The notes under the pieces were generated by a model, which made no database searches, was not told the origin of the DNA, and worked only from the letters and a program-made list of their open reading frames with translations. Of a DNA stretch of 64,000 nucleotides, positions 39,563-50,561 are shown in pieces (position 1 is the first letter of the stretch; the number at the start of each line of letters is the position of its first letter). The position numbers and the translations under genes were made by a program. The stretch is taken from positions 806,001-870,000 of the forward strand of contig NC_007947.1 of NCBI RefSeq assembly GCF_000013705.1, read 5' to 3'. This DNA is from Methylobacillus flagellatus KT (GTDB lineage: Bacteria > Pseudomonadota > Gammaproteobacteria > Burkholderiales > Methylophilaceae).

Positions 39563-40984
39563 ATGACAACTGGGAAGATGGCCCGCAAAACCTTGGCGAC
39601 AGCGCTCATGCTGGCATCTGCCATGGCAATGGCTGATGCGCAGGTGCTGGAGCTGTATGTGGATTCCAATACCAAACAGATTTTCTCCGAGCCCGGGCCT
39701 AACCGGGTAAAAATAGGAACCTTTAGGTCAGTCGACAATCCGGCTGACACCAAGCAGGAGAATACCGCTAGTATCGATCTGGTCGAAATGAGACAGGAGC
39801 TCGAGCTAAGGCAAAGGGAGCTGGAGGAAAAACTCGACAAGATTGCCATGGCGCCTGCGCCCAAGCCAGCCAAGAAAAACTGGGCCGAGACCATGAAGGT
39901 GCGTGGCTATATGCAGATACGCAGCAATCCTATCATTGGTGGCGACAAGGATATTAGTCACCAGGCGGACCGTTCGATAGGTGACAACAACAATTTCCTT
40001 ATCCGCCGTATGCGGCTGATTTTTTTTGGGGATATTGGCGAGCGGCTGTCCTATTATATCCAGCCGGATTTCGCGAGCCGGACTGGCGACGGAACAGGGA
40101 ATATTGCCCAATTGCGCGATGCTTATGGAGATATTTACCTGACCAAGGACAGGGTGCATCGCCTGCGGGTTGGTCAGTCCAAGATTCCATACAGCTTCGA
40201 GAACCTGCAGTCCAGCCAGAACCGTATCGCGCTGGACCGGAACGACGCCTTGAACAGTTGCTGTAAGGATGAGCGTGACCTAGGTGTGTTTTATTATTAT
40301 ACGCCAGAGGACAAGCAGGAAATGTTCAAGTACCTGGTGGACAGTGGCTTGAAGGGCTCAGGCAACTATGGTGTGTTTGCTTTCGGCGCATACAATGGCA
40401 CCGGTGCCAACCGAGCCGAGAACAACGACAACCTGCACCTGGTTTCGCGCTTTACTTACCCTGTCAAGTTCGAGAACGGGCAGATTTTCGAGGCAGGTAT
40501 CCAGGGGATTTATGGTACCTTCAAGCCGAGTAGAAGCGGCACGGTGGTGGCTGATTCCAAGACAGACGGATTCAAGGACCAGCGCGTAGGTGTGCATGCT
40601 GTGTTGTATCCGCAGCCATTCGGCCTGCAGGCGGAGTGGAACTGGGGTAAGGGGCCGTCATTGAATGATGCTGGCACGATGATTGAAGAAACGTCCCTCA
40701 ATGGTGGCTACATCCAGGCCATGTACCGTATCACGGATTTCTTCGGTTATGGCGTGATGTTGCCGTTCGTGAAGTGGCAATATTATGATGGTGCGCAGAA
40801 ATTTGAGTCCAACGCGCCGCAGAACCATGTCAATGACTGGGAGGCTGGCTTCGAGTGGCAGCCAGTACCGGAGATCGAGTTTACGGCTTACTATTCCAAG
40901 CTGGATCGCAACAATCTGGCGACCGCGCCGTATTCTAAGTACAACACCGATATATTGCGTTTCCAGCTGCAATACAATTTCTAA
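39563..40984 (+). CDS. Phosphate-selective porin (OprO/OprP family)
   Basis: Outer-membrane porin of about 473 residues. Signal peptide (ARKTLATALMLASAMAMADA) is followed by a coiled-coil-like segment (MRQELELRQRELEEKLDKI, about residues 75-95) and a beta-barrel ending in the terminal Phe of RFQLQYNF, as barrels do. The family's typical stretch MRLIFFGDIGERLSYYIQPDF is present. The upstream Pho box supports a role in phosphate entry. GTG 39554 is an alternative start. Confidence 0.85.
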   Translation: MTTGKMARKTLATALMLASAMAMADAQVLELYVDSNTKQIFSEPGPNRVKIGTFRSVDNPADTKQENTASIDLVEMRQELELRQRELEEKLDKIAMAPAPKPAKKNWAETMKVRGYMQIRSNPIIGGDKDISHQADRSIGDNNNFLIRRMRLIFFGDIGERLSYYIQPDFASRTGDGTGNIAQLRDAYGDIYLTKDRVHRLRVGQSKIPYSFENLQSSQNRIALDRNDALNSCCKDERDLGVFYYYTPEDKQEMFKYLVDSGLKGSGNYGVFAFGAYNGTGANRAENNDNLHLVSRFTYPVKFENGQIFEAGIQGIYGTFKPSRSGTVVADSKTDGFKDQRVGVHAVLYPQPFGLQAEWNWGKGPSLNDAGTMIEETSLNGGYIQAMYRITDFFGYGVMLPFVKWQYYDGAQKFESNAPQNHVNDWEAGFEWQPVPEIEFTAYYSKLDRNNLATAPYSKYNTDILRFQLQYNF

Positions 40985-41006
40985 AGCTGGTCTATGCAGA
41001 AGTCTC

Positions 41007-41029
41007 AGCCCGCCATGTGCGGGCTTTTT
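41007..41029 (+). terminator. Terminator after the porin gene
   Basis: AGCCCGC and GCGGGCT form a 7-bp stem with a CATGT loop, followed by TTTTATTT. Confidence 0.9.
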
Positions 41030-41088
41030 ATTTATGGCAGGCTTTTTAAGCCGCCGTTGTAGGAATTTGCTACTACAATGCATAAATT

Positions 41089-44000
41089 ATGTATATATCA
41101 AGTCATCAGCCTGGGCAGAAAGCCAGGCCACTGCGATATTTGCTGATTTCGTCGGCGATGGCCCTCGGGTATTTCCTGCTTGGCCATAGCGCGATTCAAC
41201 TCGGGACGCCCACCACCTTTTCCACTTTCATCTGGCCCCCTGCGGGTTTTGCGTTGGCGGTATTGATACTGGCAGGTGCGCGAATGCTGCCAGGCCTGTT
41301 GCTTGGCGCGGTGGCGACGCAATATACCGCTGGATTGGTATTTCCCGCATCTTTCTTGATTGGTTGTGGCAATGTTGCCAGCGCAGCCTTGGGATATTAC
41401 CTTCTTAAGCGGTTCATCCGGTTCGAACCCGAAATGACGCGGTTGCGTGATCTCATGGGGATGGTGCTGGTAGGAGCCGTCATCAGCCCATTGCTCAGTG
41501 CCACTTCAGGCGCGCTGGGGCTGAGGTTGTTCGGTGTCGTGCCTGATTCGGATCTGCACGTGACTTGGTTGCAATGGTGGATGGGCGACGCCCTCGGCAT
41601 CATTCTGCTAACGCCTGCTATCCTGGCCTGCTTCCATTACGAACCCATCCGCTGGACCCGGGCCAAGCTGCTCGAAGCCGTCTCCCTGGCCAGCATGTTG
41701 CTGGGTTTGTGCTTCCTGGCGTTCAACGATCTCTTGTCCCAGGCTGGTGAGCTGGAAGCCAAGGCATTCCTGGTCTTTCCATTGGTCATCTGGGCAGTAT
41801 TGAGTTTTCATCAGCGAGGGGCCGCAGCAGCTTCTTTACTGATCGTGATGACGGCTTTGTGGGGCGGTGGCGGATATCATGGTTTCTTCAGCATGGAAAT
41901 CAGCAATGCCGCGCTGTTCAATTATTGGATGTTTGCCCTGGTGACGGTATCCATAGGAGTAGGGCTATCGGGACTCCATGTAGGGCGCTTGCAGGCGGAT
42001 GAGCGGCTACGACAGCAACTGGGGCTTTATAACGCGCTGAGCAACGCCCAGTCCGATGCTGGCGAAGGGGTGATGGTGATTGAGGACGGCAAGATCATCT
42101 ATGCCAATGAGGCGGTGCGGAAAATAGGCGGATATGATGCCAGGGATATTTCCATGGGCTCAAGCTTTCTCAGCCTGATCCATCCTAGCGACCGCGAGCG
42201 GGTAGCGCAGCATTACAAGCAGCGCATCCGGGGGGAATATACGCCAAGCCGGTACGAAGCGCTTGCCATCAGCAAGCTAGGCAAACCTATCCCGATTGAG
42301 GTGGCTGCAGCCAATTACCGTGACGGCAGTGAGCGTATCGTGGTGCTGATCATCGATATCAGCAGCCGCAAGCAAGCAGAAGAGGCCTTGCTGCAAAGCC
42401 GTGCGGAGTACCGCAAGCTGGTGGAGTCCGTGAAAGCCGTAGTATGGCGGGCGACGCCCGAGGCGGCATTTACTTTTGTCAGCCAGGAGGCTGAAAGTCT
42501 GCTTGGGTATCCAGTCCGAGAGTGGACTAGCAATACCAGTTTCTGGGTGGATAAGCTGCATCCGGATGACCGCCCATGGGTCGTGGATTTCTGCGCTCGG
42601 GAAACTCGGCAGCTCAAGGATCATGTGCTCGAATACAGGATGCGGGCCGCGGATGGTCGTACGGTTTGGCTTCAGGACATTGTGCGCGTCATCCCGGACA
42701 GATTCGGCAAGCCGCAGGAGTTGTTTGGTGTGATGCTGGATATTACGGATCGCAAGGCGGCAGAGGAAAGCCTGAACCTCTCCAAACAGGTGTTTGACAA
42801 TACGAGCGAAGCGATTTTGATAGCAGATCGTGACCGCAACATTCTCGAAGTCAACCAAGCCTATCTCGATATGACGGGCTATGGACGGGAGGACTGTGTC
42901 GGTACGTATTTGGCGTTGCTGGATGAGCCTGCGGGTGGCGGGCAACTGATAGGGAATCTGGTGCAGCAGCATGGAAAATGGATGGGTGAGCTACTCGCCC
43001 AAAAGAGGAGTGGTGAATACTATCCGGCATGGGTGTCCATCAGTACCGTGCATGATAATCATGGTAGCTTGCAGAATTATGTCGTGGTCTTGACCGATAT
43101 CAGCCAGCGCAAGCAGGCCGAGGAGAGACTGCAGTTTCTCGCCACTCATGACGGTCTGACTGGCCTGCCCAATCGTACGCTGTTGCAAGAGCGCATGGAG
43201 TTGGCCGTATTGCGGGCACAACGCTATCAACAATGCGTTGGTGTGTTATTCATCGACCTTGACCGATTCAAGATCATCAACGATACCTTGGGTCACCAGG
43301 CCGGTGATGTGCTGCTGCAGGAAGTGGCTGGCAGGCTGGGGGAATGTTTGCGGCAAACGGATACCATCGCCCGCCAGGGCGGGGACGAGTTCGTGGTGCT
43401 GGTCGAGGATTTCATTGAGCAGCAATACCTGGTGAACGTGGCGCGCAAGATCATGCATGCGTTAGCACAGCCTTTCATTCTCATGCAACAGGAGTTGTAT
43501 ATTAGTGCGAGCATCGGCATTAGCGTCTATCCCGATGACGGTGTAGATATCTCTTCTTTGCTCAAGAATGCGGATATGGCCATGTATCGTGCCAAGGATG
43601 ATGGCAAGAATACCTTCCATTTTTATTCGGCGGATGGCAATGCCAACAGTGTCAGCCGGCTGACACTGGAAAATAGCTTGCGGCGCGCGCTGGAGCGGAA
43701 TGAATTCAGTTTGCTTTACCAGGCCAAGCTGGATCTGGCTGAGCAGAACATCATTGGCGCAGAGGCCTTGATCCGGTGGCACAGTGCCGAGCTTGGCATG
43801 GTGTCGCCTCAGGATTTCATTCCGGTGGCTGAGGAAACAGGTATGATTATCGAGATTGGCGAATGGGTTCTGCAGCAAGCATGTCGCGACGCCTGTCATT
43901 GGCAGGAAGTCGCAGGCCGACCAATCAGAGTGGGGGTGAACATATCTGCCCGGCAGTTCCGCGAAGACAGCTTATACCAGGCGATCAGCAATGCATTGGA

Positions 44001-44496
44001 AGAAAGTGGCCTGACGCCGAATTGCCTGGAACTGGAGATCACGGAGAGCATGATTATGCAGAATGCAGAGCGTGCCAGCCAGATGCTGCAGCATTTCCGT
44101 AATCTGGGCAGTTACGTATTAATTGATGATTTCGGTACCGGATATTCCTCACTCGGTTACCTCAAGCATTTCCCGATAGACTCCTTGAAGATTGACCGAT
44201 CCTTTGTGCGAGACATTCCGCAGGATAGCGACGATATGGCCATCACGCAGGCAATTATCGCCATGGCGCACAGTCTCAAGATCAATGTAGTGGCCGAGGG
44301 TGTAGAAACCCAGGCTCAGCTTGAGTTCCTGCGAGGGCAAGGCTGCGACCAGCTGCAGGGGTATATCTTCAGTCGACCGCTTGTCGTGGAGGACTTTGTC
44401 GGCTTGCTGCGTTTTGATACAGCCCGACGCGCAGGGCGGACCTATGCGGCTGGGCTTCAGCTGAGGGAATCTCAGCTGGCGGCAGAAACCGGCTAG
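41089..44496 (+). CDS. MASE1-PAS-GGDEF-EAL cyclic-di-GMP regulator
   Basis: Membrane-bound sensor of 1135 residues. Order: MASE1 integral membrane domain (about 15-300), three PAS/PAC modules (about 320-445, 450-560, 565-680), a GGDEF domain and an EAL domain. The cyclase site is intact (RQGGDEFVVLVED), and RQTD five residues earlier is an inhibitory I-site. The phosphodiesterase motifs are intact too: GAEALIRW, NISARQF, LEITESM, IDDFGTGYSSLGYL, and VVAEGVETQ. So it could both make and break cyclic di-GMP. Its stop overlaps the end of the convergent fdx by four bases. No clear ribosome site at ATG 41089. Confidence 0.92.
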   Translation: MYISSHQPGQKARPLRYLLISSAMALGYFLLGHSAIQLGTPTTFSTFIWPPAGFALAVLILAGARMLPGLLLGAVATQYTAGLVFPASFLIGCGNVASAALGYYLLKRFIRFEPEMTRLRDLMGMVLVGAVISPLLSATSGALGLRLFGVVPDSDLHVTWLQWWMGDALGIILLTPAILACFHYEPIRWTRAKLLEAVSLASMLLGLCFLAFNDLLSQAGELEAKAFLVFPLVIWAVLSFHQRGAAAASLLIVMTALWGGGGYHGFFSMEISNAALFNYWMFALVTVSIGVGLSGLHVGRLQADERLRQQLGLYNALSNAQSDAGEGVMVIEDGKIIYANEAVRKIGGYDARDISMGSSFLSLIHPSDRERVAQHYKQRIRGEYTPSRYEALAISKLGKPIPIEVAAANYRDGSERIVVLIIDISSRKQAEEALLQSRAEYRKLVESVKAVVWRATPEAAFTFVSQEAESLLGYPVREWTSNTSFWVDKLHPDDRPWVVDFCARETRQLKDHVLEYRMRAADGRTVWLQDIVRVIPDRFGKPQELFGVMLDITDRKAAEESLNLSKQVFDNTSEAILIADRDRNILEVNQAYLDMTGYGREDCVGTYLALLDEPAGGGQLIGNLVQQHGKWMGELLAQKRSGEYYPAWVSISTVHDNHGSLQNYVVVLTDISQRKQAEERLQFLATHDGLTGLPNRTLLQERMELAVLRAQRYQQCVGVLFIDLDRFKIINDTLGHQAGDVLLQEVAGRLGECLRQTDTIARQGGDEFVVLVEDFIEQQYLVNVARKIMHALAQPFILMQQELYISASIGISVYPDDGVDISSLLKNADMAMYRAKDDGKNTFHFYSADGNANSVSRLTLENSLRRALERNEFSLLYQAKLDLAEQNIIGAEALIRWHSAELGMVSPQDFIPVAEETGMIIEIGEWVLQQACRDACHWQEVAGRPIRVGVNISARQFREDSLYQAISNALEESGLTPNCLELEITESMIMQNAERASQMLQHFRNLGSYVLIDDFGTGYSSLGYLKHFPIDSLKIDRSFVRDIPQDSDDMAITQAIIAMAHSLKINVVAEGVETQAQLEFLRGQGCDQLQGYIFSRPLVVEDFVGLLRFDTARRAGRTYAAGLQLRESQLAAETG

Positions 44497-44834
44497 TGAG
44501 GGGGTTCCTTGGCCAGGTTGAGAGAGTAGATTGGTATTTCCACGACGATATCCTCAACCCCGACAATGGCTTGGCATGAAAGACGGGAATTAGGCCGCAA
44601 TCCCCACGCCTGATCCAACATATCCTCCTCTATTTCTTCAGGCTCGGATAGCGAGTCATAGCCTTTCTGGATATAGACGTGACAGGTGGTGCATGCACAG
44701 ACGCCGCCACATGCGCTGTCGATGTCTACACCCTGCTTGTGCAGGTTGTGGCAGATCGATCTGTCAGGCTGCGCTTCGAATGTCTTGCCCTCGGGACAAT
44801 ATTCTGGATGAGGGAGAACCGTGATTTTTGCCAT
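44493..44834 (-). CDS. fdx: [2Fe-2S] ferredoxin of the ISC system
   Basis: Adrenodoxin-type ferredoxin that supplies electrons for Fe-S cluster assembly. Ligand cysteines are in SACGGVCACTTCHVYI (C-x5-C-x2-C) and RLSCQAI. 113 residues. It is the last gene of the isc operon, starting right after hscA; iscX, which follows fdx in some bacteria, is not present. Confidence 0.95.
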   Translation of the reverse strand: MAKITVLPHPEYCPEGKTFEAQPDRSICHNLHKQGVDIDSACGGVCACTTCHVYIQKGYDSLSEPEEIEEDMLDQAWGLRPNSRLSCQAIVGVEDIVVEIPIYSLNLAKEPPH

Positions 44835-44835
44835 G

Positions 44836-46704
44836 CTAGATATCCAGAGTGTTCAGTGATTGCCCTGCAAGCGCCTGCTTTACGGAAGCATCCATACGGC
44901 GCGCCGCAAAGGTCTCCGTCGCATGATTGAGCGCGTCGACGGCCTTGTTGATTGCATCGCTGTCTTCGTGTTGGGCGATGTTGCGCAGGTGTTCCATCTG
45001 CCTGGTAATCTCGGTTCTTTCCTCGTCATTCAGCAGTTTGTCGCCGTCCTGCCGCAATGCGGCTTCAAGCGCTTCCAGCAGCCTGGCGGCATCGACCCTG
45101 GCTTCCTGCAATGCGCGGGCATGTTTGTCTGCTTCTGCAGCGGTAAAGGAGGCCTGCAGCATGTTGGTAATTTGCTCCTCGCTCAAGCCATAGGAGGGTT
45201 TGACCACGATATTGGCATGAGCGCCGCTGGTCTGTTCCTGTGCCGATACGGAAAGTAGGCCGTCTGCATCAACCTGGAACGTGACACGAATGCGGGCAGC
45301 GCCCGCAGCCATTGGGGGAATGCCGCGCAATTCAAAACGACCTAGTGAGCGGCAGTCTGCCACCATTTCGCGTTCTCCCTGCAACACATGAATGCTCATG
45401 GCAGTCTGTCCATCCTTGAAGGTTGTAAAGTCTTGGGCGCGTGCAATTGGCAAGGTGGAGTTCCGCGGAATGATTTTTTCCACCAATCCTCCCATGGTTT
45501 CCAGCCCGAGAGAGAGCGGGATGACATCCAGGAGCAGCAGCTCATCGTCGTGACGGTTACCAGCAAGAATATTGGCCTGGATAGCAGCGCCAAGGGCGAC
45601 GACTTGGTCCGGATCCAGATTGGTCAAGGGCGCTTGGCCGAAGAAATCGGCAACGGCCTGTTGTACTTGAGGCATGCGGGTTGCCCCGCCGACCAGCACA
45701 ATGCCCTTGACCTCTTTCACCGTCAGCGAGGCGTCGCGTAATGCCTTCCGTATTGGTACCAACGTGCGGTTGAGTAGTGGTTGCGTGAGGGAGTGGAACT
45801 CCGTCCGGCTCAGCGACAGATCGACTGTTTTTCCGTTACTGAGGGTTACTGCGATGTTGGCGCTTGTATGCTCCGTGAGCCATTCCTTCGCTTCCTTGGA
45901 TGCGGTCATCAGCAGGCGTGTATCTGCTGGGTTAGGGGCTTGCAGGTGGGTCTGCTCCAGAATCCAGTGGAAAATGCGGCGGTCGAAGTCATCTCCGCCG
46001 AGCGCAGAATCACCATTGGTCGACAGTACCTCGAACACCCCCTTGGTCAGGCGCAGGATGGAGACGTCAAAAGTACCCCCGCCTAGGTCGTAGACAACGT
46101 AAATGCCTTCGGAAGCATTGTCCAGGCCGTAGGCGATGGCGGCGGCTGTTGGCTCGTTCAGCAGGCGCAGCACGTTGATGCCGGCGATGCGTGCTGCATC
46201 TTTGGTCGCTTGGCGCTGGGCATCGTCGAAATAGGCTGGCACTGTGATGACGGCACCTGTCAGCTCTCCACCTAGCGCCTGCTCGGCACGCGCTTTGAGC
46301 GATTTGAGGATTTCAGCAGAGATTTCAACAGGGCTCTTGATGCCAGCACGGGTCTCAATCTGCACCATGCCTGGTACGTCAACAAACTGGTAGGGTAGAT
46401 GTGAGGTGTCACCAATATCGTTCAATCCGCGACCAAGGAAACGCTTGGCTGATGCGATGGTATTTTGTGGATCATGGCTTTGCTGTCTCTGGGCTGCATA
46501 GCCTACTTCGACTTGTCCGTTGGCCGCGTAATGCACGACCGAAGGAAGCAATGCCTTGCCCGCTTCATCAAGCAACACGGTACTCAAGCCGCTGCGCACC
46601 GTCGCCACGAGGGAATTCGTGGTGCCCAGGTCTATACCCACTGCCAGACGATGCTGGTGAGGCGCCGTGCTCTGGCCGGGTTCTGATATCTGTAATAAAG
46701 CCAT
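44836..46704 (-). CDS. hscA: Fe-S assembly chaperone HscA
   Basis: Hsp70-family ATPase that, with HscB, releases the cluster from IscU. Nucleotide-binding domain: [30 protein letters not shown], and [15 protein letters not shown]; substrate-binding domain from about residue 390. 622 residues, close to the E. coli length. It lies 9 bases from hscB and is followed by fdx. Confidence 0.95.
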   Translation of the reverse strand: MALLQISEPGQSTAPHQHRLAVGIDLGTTNSLVATVRSGLSTVLLDEAGKALLPSVVHYAANGQVEVGYAAQRQQSHDPQNTIASAKRFLGRGLNDIGDTSHLPYQFVDVPGMVQIETRAGIKSPVEISAEILKSLKARAEQALGGELTGAVITVPAYFDDAQRQATKDAARIAGINVLRLLNEPTAAAIAYGLDNASEGIYVVYDLGGGTFDVSILRLTKGVFEVLSTNGDSALGGDDFDRRIFHWILEQTHLQAPNPADTRLLMTASKEAKEWLTEHTSANIAVTLSNGKTVDLSLSRTEFHSLTQPLLNRTLVPIRKALRDASLTVKEVKGIVLVGGATRMPQVQQAVADFFGQAPLTNLDPDQVVALGAAIQANILAGNRHDDELLLLDVIPLSLGLETMGGLVEKIIPRNSTLPIARAQDFTTFKDGQTAMSIHVLQGEREMVADCRSLGRFELRGIPPMAAGAARIRVTFQVDADGLLSVSAQEQTSGAHANIVVKPSYGLSEEQITNMLQASFTAAEADKHARALQEARVDAARLLEALEAALRQDGDKLLNDEERTEITRQMEHLRNIAQHEDSDAINKAVDALNHATETFAARRMDASVKQALAGQSLNTLDI

Positions 46705-46713
46705 AATTTGCCG

Positions 46714-47247
46714 CTATTCGTCTTCCAGTTTGCTTATCTTATGCTCCACATCGTTGGAGATTTTGTCGATGAAACTCAGTTTCCGCACAATTTCTGTCGA
46801 TGCCTGCCATGCGCGCTGCCGATCCAGTGTGTCTTCTAGTGATTGCTCCAAAGTTCTGGCCTGTTCGCGCATCTCCTTGAGCAAACTTTCCAGAGTAGTG
46901 ACGTCACCGTTGTCAAAAGCTTCCTCGACCGCTTCCCGCCATTCCATTTGCAGCATGAGGAAATCGGCAGGCATCACCGTATTGCTTTCCTCTTCCGTAT
47001 CCACTCCATGCAGCTGCAGCAGGTAACGAGCGCGTGAGGTTGGGTGCTTGAGGATGCGGTAAGCTTCGTTGGCCTGGGTTGCCCATTGCATGGACTGCAT
47101 GCGCTCGTTGGCCGAGGCTGCCACGAAACGGTCGGGATGCACTTCTGCCTGCAATGTACGATAACGCTGGTCAAGCAAGGCCGTATCCAGGGCAAACTGG
47201 ACGGGCAAGCCAAACAGCTCAAAGTAATTCTGCTGTATTGTGGACAT
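46714..47247 (-). CDS. hscB: J-domain co-chaperone HscB
   Basis: Delivers IscU to HscA and stimulates its ATPase. J domain at the N-terminus (YFELFGLPVQFALDTALLD) with the HPD motif in EVHPDRFVAAS, and the C-terminal IscU-binding three-helix bundle. 177 residues, the normal length. Confidence 0.94.
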   Translation of the reverse strand: MSTIQQNYFELFGLPVQFALDTALLDQRYRTLQAEVHPDRFVAASANERMQSMQWATQANEAYRILKHPTSRARYLLQLHGVDTEEESNTVMPADFLMLQMEWREAVEEAFDNGDVTTLESLLKEMREQARTLEQSLEDTLDRQRAWQASTEIVRKLSFIDKISNDVEHKISKLEDE

Positions 47248-47306
47248 AGAGGGCGGAGATTGGGTGGGATGAAGCGGGCTACGGGGCCATCGGCAAGGGG
47301 AAACAA

Positions 47307-47630
47307 CTACACCGTGAAACTTTCACCGCAGCCGCATTCATCTTTGACATTCGGGTTGTTGAACTTGAAGCCTTCATTCAAGCCTTCCTTGGCAAAATCC
47401 AGTTCCGTGCCGTCGATGTAAACCAGGCTTTTCGGATCGACAATCACTTTGACGCCGTGACTTTCGAATACCAGATCTTCCACCTGGATCTCGTCAACGA
47501 ATTCCAGGGTGTAAGCCATGCCGGAGCACCCGGTCGTTTTGACGCCCAGACGCAGGCCTACACCTTTGCCGCGGTTGGCAAGAAATTTCTGCACTCGCTT
47601 GGCAGCGGTCTCTGTCAGGGAAATTGCCAT
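47307..47630 (-). CDS. iscA: A-type Fe-S carrier IscA
   Basis: Carries iron or assembled clusters to apoproteins. The three conserved cysteines are present: [13 protein letters not shown] (one) and DECGCGESF (two). 107 residues. It lies 12 bases downstream of iscU. Confidence 0.95.
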   Translation of the reverse strand: MAISLTETAAKRVQKFLANRGKGVGLRLGVKTTGCSGMAYTLEFVDEIQVEDLVFESHGVKVIVDPKSLVYIDGTELDFAKEGLNEGFKFNNPNVKDECGCGESFTV

Positions 47631-47642
47631 GAACCAGCTCCT

Positions 47643-48044
47643 TTATGCCACCTGTTGATCCTTGGCGCCCTGCTTGGCTTTGAGATCGGCCACCGCTGCA
47701 CGGATGGCGTCTTCAGCCAGTACCGAGCAGTGGATTTTGACTGGAGGCAGCGCCAGTTCCTGGGCAATATCGGAATTCTTGATTTCCATGGCCTGGTCAA
47801 GGGACTTGCCCTTAATCAGTTCAGTCACCAGTGAGCTGGATGCAATGGCAGAGCCGCAACCGTAAGTCTTGAACTTGGCGTCTTCAATAATGCCCTGGTC
47901 ATTGACCTTGATTTGCAGCTTCATCACGTCCCCACAGGCAGGAGCACCCACCATGCCGGTACCGACAGAGGGATCGTTCTTGTCCAGTGAGCCTACGTTA
48001 CGTGGGTTTTCATAATGGTCGAGTACTTTGTCCGAATAAGCCAT
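47643..48044 (-). CDS. iscU: Fe-S scaffold protein IscU
   Basis: Scaffold on which IscS-derived sulfur and iron form a cluster. ATG 48044 (MAYSDKVLDHYENPRNVGSL) is the usual IscU start; eight additional upstream codons are open but not part of the family. Cysteines: GAPACGDVMKL, TYGCGSAIASSS, and KIHCSVLAEDAI. The HscA-binding motif LPPVK is intact. 133 residues. Confidence 0.95.
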   Translation of the reverse strand: MAYSDKVLDHYENPRNVGSLDKNDPSVGTGMVGAPACGDVMKLQIKVNDQGIIEDAKFKTYGCGSAIASSSLVTELIKGKSLDQAMEIKNSDIAQELALPPVKIHCSVLAEDAIRAAVADLKAKQGAKDQQVA

Positions 48045-48173
48045 TTTTCTACTCCTCAATATTGTCAATATGCCGCTTTATCAAACGGGTGATCCGACAC
48101 TTTGACAGGTGCATGTATCTAAATGTTGTCTCTTCGAGCGGCTAGGCTGCTGCTCAGGATATTCCTGTATGCG

Positions 48174-49391
48174 TTAATGCGTTGCCCAAGCCACGGCATT
48201 GAGATCCACACCTTCCAGGTGCATTTCCCAAAGCGGAGACAATTCGCGCAACTTGCCTATCTTGCTTTTCATCAGCTGTATGGTGTAGTCAATTTCTTCT
48301 TCCGTTGTAAAACGTCCGATCGAGAAGCGGATTGAGCTATGCGCCAACTCGTCGGAGCGTCCCAGCGCCCTCAATACATAAGACGGTTCCAAGCTTGCCG
48401 AAGTGCAAGCAGAACCACTGGAAACGGCAATATCTTTGACCGCCATGATCAGTGATTCGCCCTCGACAAAGTTGAAGCTGATGTTCAAGTTATGGGCAAC
48501 ACGGTGTTCAAGGTCGCCATTGACGTACACCTCTTCAATCTCTTGTAGACCCTTTAGCAGCCGGTCGCGCAACTGGCGGATGCGTACGTTCTCGCTATCC
48601 ATTTCTTCACGTGCGATGCGGAACGCCTCACCCATGCCGACAATCTGGTGTGTGGCCAGTGTGCCTGAACGCATACCGCGCTCATGACCGCCGCCGTGCA
48701 TCTGTGCCTCGATGCGTACACGTGGTTTGCGGCGTACATAGAGGGCACCGATGCCCTTGGGACCGTAGGTCTTGTGCGCGGAAAAGCTCATCAGGTCCAC
48801 AGGCAGTTTTTGTAGGTCGATATGCACTTTCCCGGTGGCCTGTGCAGCATCCACATGGAAAATCACGCCTTGCTCACGGCAGATATTGCCGATTGCCTCG
48901 ATATCCTGAATGACACCGATTTCGTTATTGACCAGCATGACCGATGCCAGCACGGTATCCGGACGCAACGCAGCCTTGAATTTATCCAGATCAATCAGAC
49001 CGTTCGGCTCGGGTATTAGGTAAGTCGCCTCGTACCCCAGACGTTCCAGTTCGCGCACGGTGTCGATGACAGCTTTGTGCTCGGTTTGCACCGTGACGAT
49101 ATGCTTGCCCTTGGATGGGCTGTAGAAGTTGGCAGCACCCTTGATCGCCAAGTTGTTCGATTCCGTAGCGCCCGAAGTCCAGACGATTTCACGCGGGTCT
49201 GCATTTACTAGCCTAGCTACTTCTTCGCGCGCATTTTCCACAGCCTTTTCTGCTGTCCAGCCGAAAGCATGGCTGCGCGAGGCAGGGTTGCCGAAGTGTT
49301 CCGTCAGGTAAGGGATCATTTTCTCCGCTACCCGCGGATCAATCGGGGTAGTGGCTGAATAATCCAGGTAAATTGGCGTACGTACTGTCAT
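48174..49391 (-). CDS. iscS: Cysteine desulfurase IscS
   Basis: PLP enzyme that takes sulfur from cysteine for Fe-S clusters and thiolated tRNA. PLP lysine in [16 protein letters not shown]; active-site cysteine in [17 protein letters not shown], on the flexible loop. The C-terminal [21 protein letters not shown] is the IscU-binding tail. 405 residues. Directly upstream is a second, divergent desulfurase gene. Confidence 0.96.
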   Translation of the reverse strand: MTVRTPIYLDYSATTPIDPRVAEKMIPYLTEHFGNPASRSHAFGWTAEKAVENAREEVARLVNADPREIVWTSGATESNNLAIKGAANFYSPSKGKHIVTVQTEHKAVIDTVRELERLGYEATYLIPEPNGLIDLDKFKAALRPDTVLASVMLVNNEIGVIQDIEAIGNICREQGVIFHVDAAQATGKVHIDLQKLPVDLMSFSAHKTYGPKGIGALYVRRKPRVRIEAQMHGGGHERGMRSGTLATHQIVGMGEAFRIAREEMDSENVRIRQLRDRLLKGLQEIEEVYVNGDLEHRVAHNLNISFNFVEGESLIMAVKDIAVSSGSACTSASLEPSYVLRALGRSDELAHSSIRFSIGRFTTEEEIDYTIQLMKSKIGKLRELSPLWEMHLEGVDLNAVAWATH

Positions 49392-49402
49392 TTTTCGGTT
49401 TC

Positions 49403-50551
49403 CTAAACTGCGACTGCAGTTAACTTTCTCAATCTTGTGAGTTCGCTTTCCAGCGCTTGCAGGAAGGCATTGATCTCATCTATGTCGTTATTAGCGCCCA
49501 AACTGACGCGAATTGCACCCCGGGCAGTATCCGGCTGGATACCCATGGCCAACAGGACATGGCTGGGCTCTGTATTGTCGCTCGAGCAGGCTGAGCCGCT
49601 GGTAACGGCGAACCCTTGCTTGTCCAACGCCATCACCAGGGTCTCACCTTCAATACCGGCGAAAGCAAAAAAGCTGGTGTTGGGCAGACGCTCGGCTTCA
49701 GCACCAAAAATAACCGCATCCAGCCTGCGGAGACCCTGCTCAAGATGCTCGCGCAGGCGAGCCAGCTCGGTGCGGCCTTGCCGCGCTTCCGCGACAGCCA
49801 GGCTGCAGGCTGCTCCGAAGCCCACGATCGCGGCGATATTTTCGCTACCGCTTCTCAAGCCTCTTTCTTGACCGCCGCCGTAAAGGAGAGGCTGAATATC
49901 GATCCGTTTGTCCAGAATCAATGCGCCAGCGCCCTGAGGACCATTGATCTTGTGCGAGGACAAGCTCATGGCATGGACATTCAGGCTGGCGAAATCCACA
50001 TCCATCTTGCCTAATGCCTGTACTGCATCAGTGTGCATATAGGCCTTGTGCTTGCGTGCAAGCTCGCCCAGGCCAGCAACATCTTGGATGACGCCAGTCT
50101 CGTTATTCGCCAGCATGACCGAGACCATATCGGTCTTATTTTGTAATATGGCTTCCAGTGCGTTTTTTTCAACCTGTCCATGCCGGTTACTGGCAATACG
50201 GTCAAGTATCCAGCCATGCCACCTCAGGGCTTCTGCTGGCCGGGATACTGCAGGGTGCTCCAGGCAGCTGACAGCAATCCTGCCGTTGCCCAGTGCGTTT
50301 GCTACTCCCGTGATGGCAAGATTGTCAGCTTCGGTGCCGCTACTGGTGAAAATCACTTGCGAGGGATGCGCGCCCACGGCGTCCGCGACCTGTTCGCGTG
50401 CCTGGTCAATGGCATTGCGGGCAGAACGGCCATACATATGGCGGCTGGTGGCATTGCCTTGCTGTTCGGACAAGTAAGGCAGCATTGCCTGCAACACCTT
50501 GGGGTGGAGGGCAGTGGTGCCATTGTTGTCGAAGTAGGCAGCGCGAGGCAT
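49403..50551 (-). CDS. Second cysteine desulfurase (NifS/IscS-like)
   Basis: A group I desulfurase of about 382 residues. PLP lysine: [17 protein letters not shown]. Active-site cysteine: [21 protein letters not shown]. The N-terminus is [20 protein letters not shown]. It lacks the long C-terminal IscU-binding tail of IscS. ATG 50551 has an AAGGA site eight bases upstream; the earlier open frame overlaps iscR and is not used. It lies between iscR and iscS, 11 bases from iscS, so is co-transcribed with the isc genes. Its partner may differ from IscU. Confidence 0.9.
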   Translation of the reverse strand: MPRAAYFDNNGTTALHPKVLQAMLPYLSEQQGNATSRHMYGRSARNAIDQAREQVADAVGAHPSQVIFTSSGTEADNLAITGVANALGNGRIAVSCLEHPAVSRPAEALRWHGWILDRIASNRHGQVEKNALEAILQNKTDMVSVMLANNETGVIQDVAGLGELARKHKAYMHTDAVQALGKMDVDFASLNVHAMSLSSHKINGPQGAGALILDKRIDIQPLLYGGGQERGLRSGSENIAAIVGFGAACSLAVAEARQGRTELARLREHLEQGLRRLDAVIFGAEAERLPNTSFFAFAGIEGETLVMALDKQGFAVTSGSACSSDNTEPSHVLLAMGIQPDTARGAIRVSLGANNDIDEINAFLQALESELTRLRKLTAVAV

Positions 50552-50561
50552 TCCGCAATCC

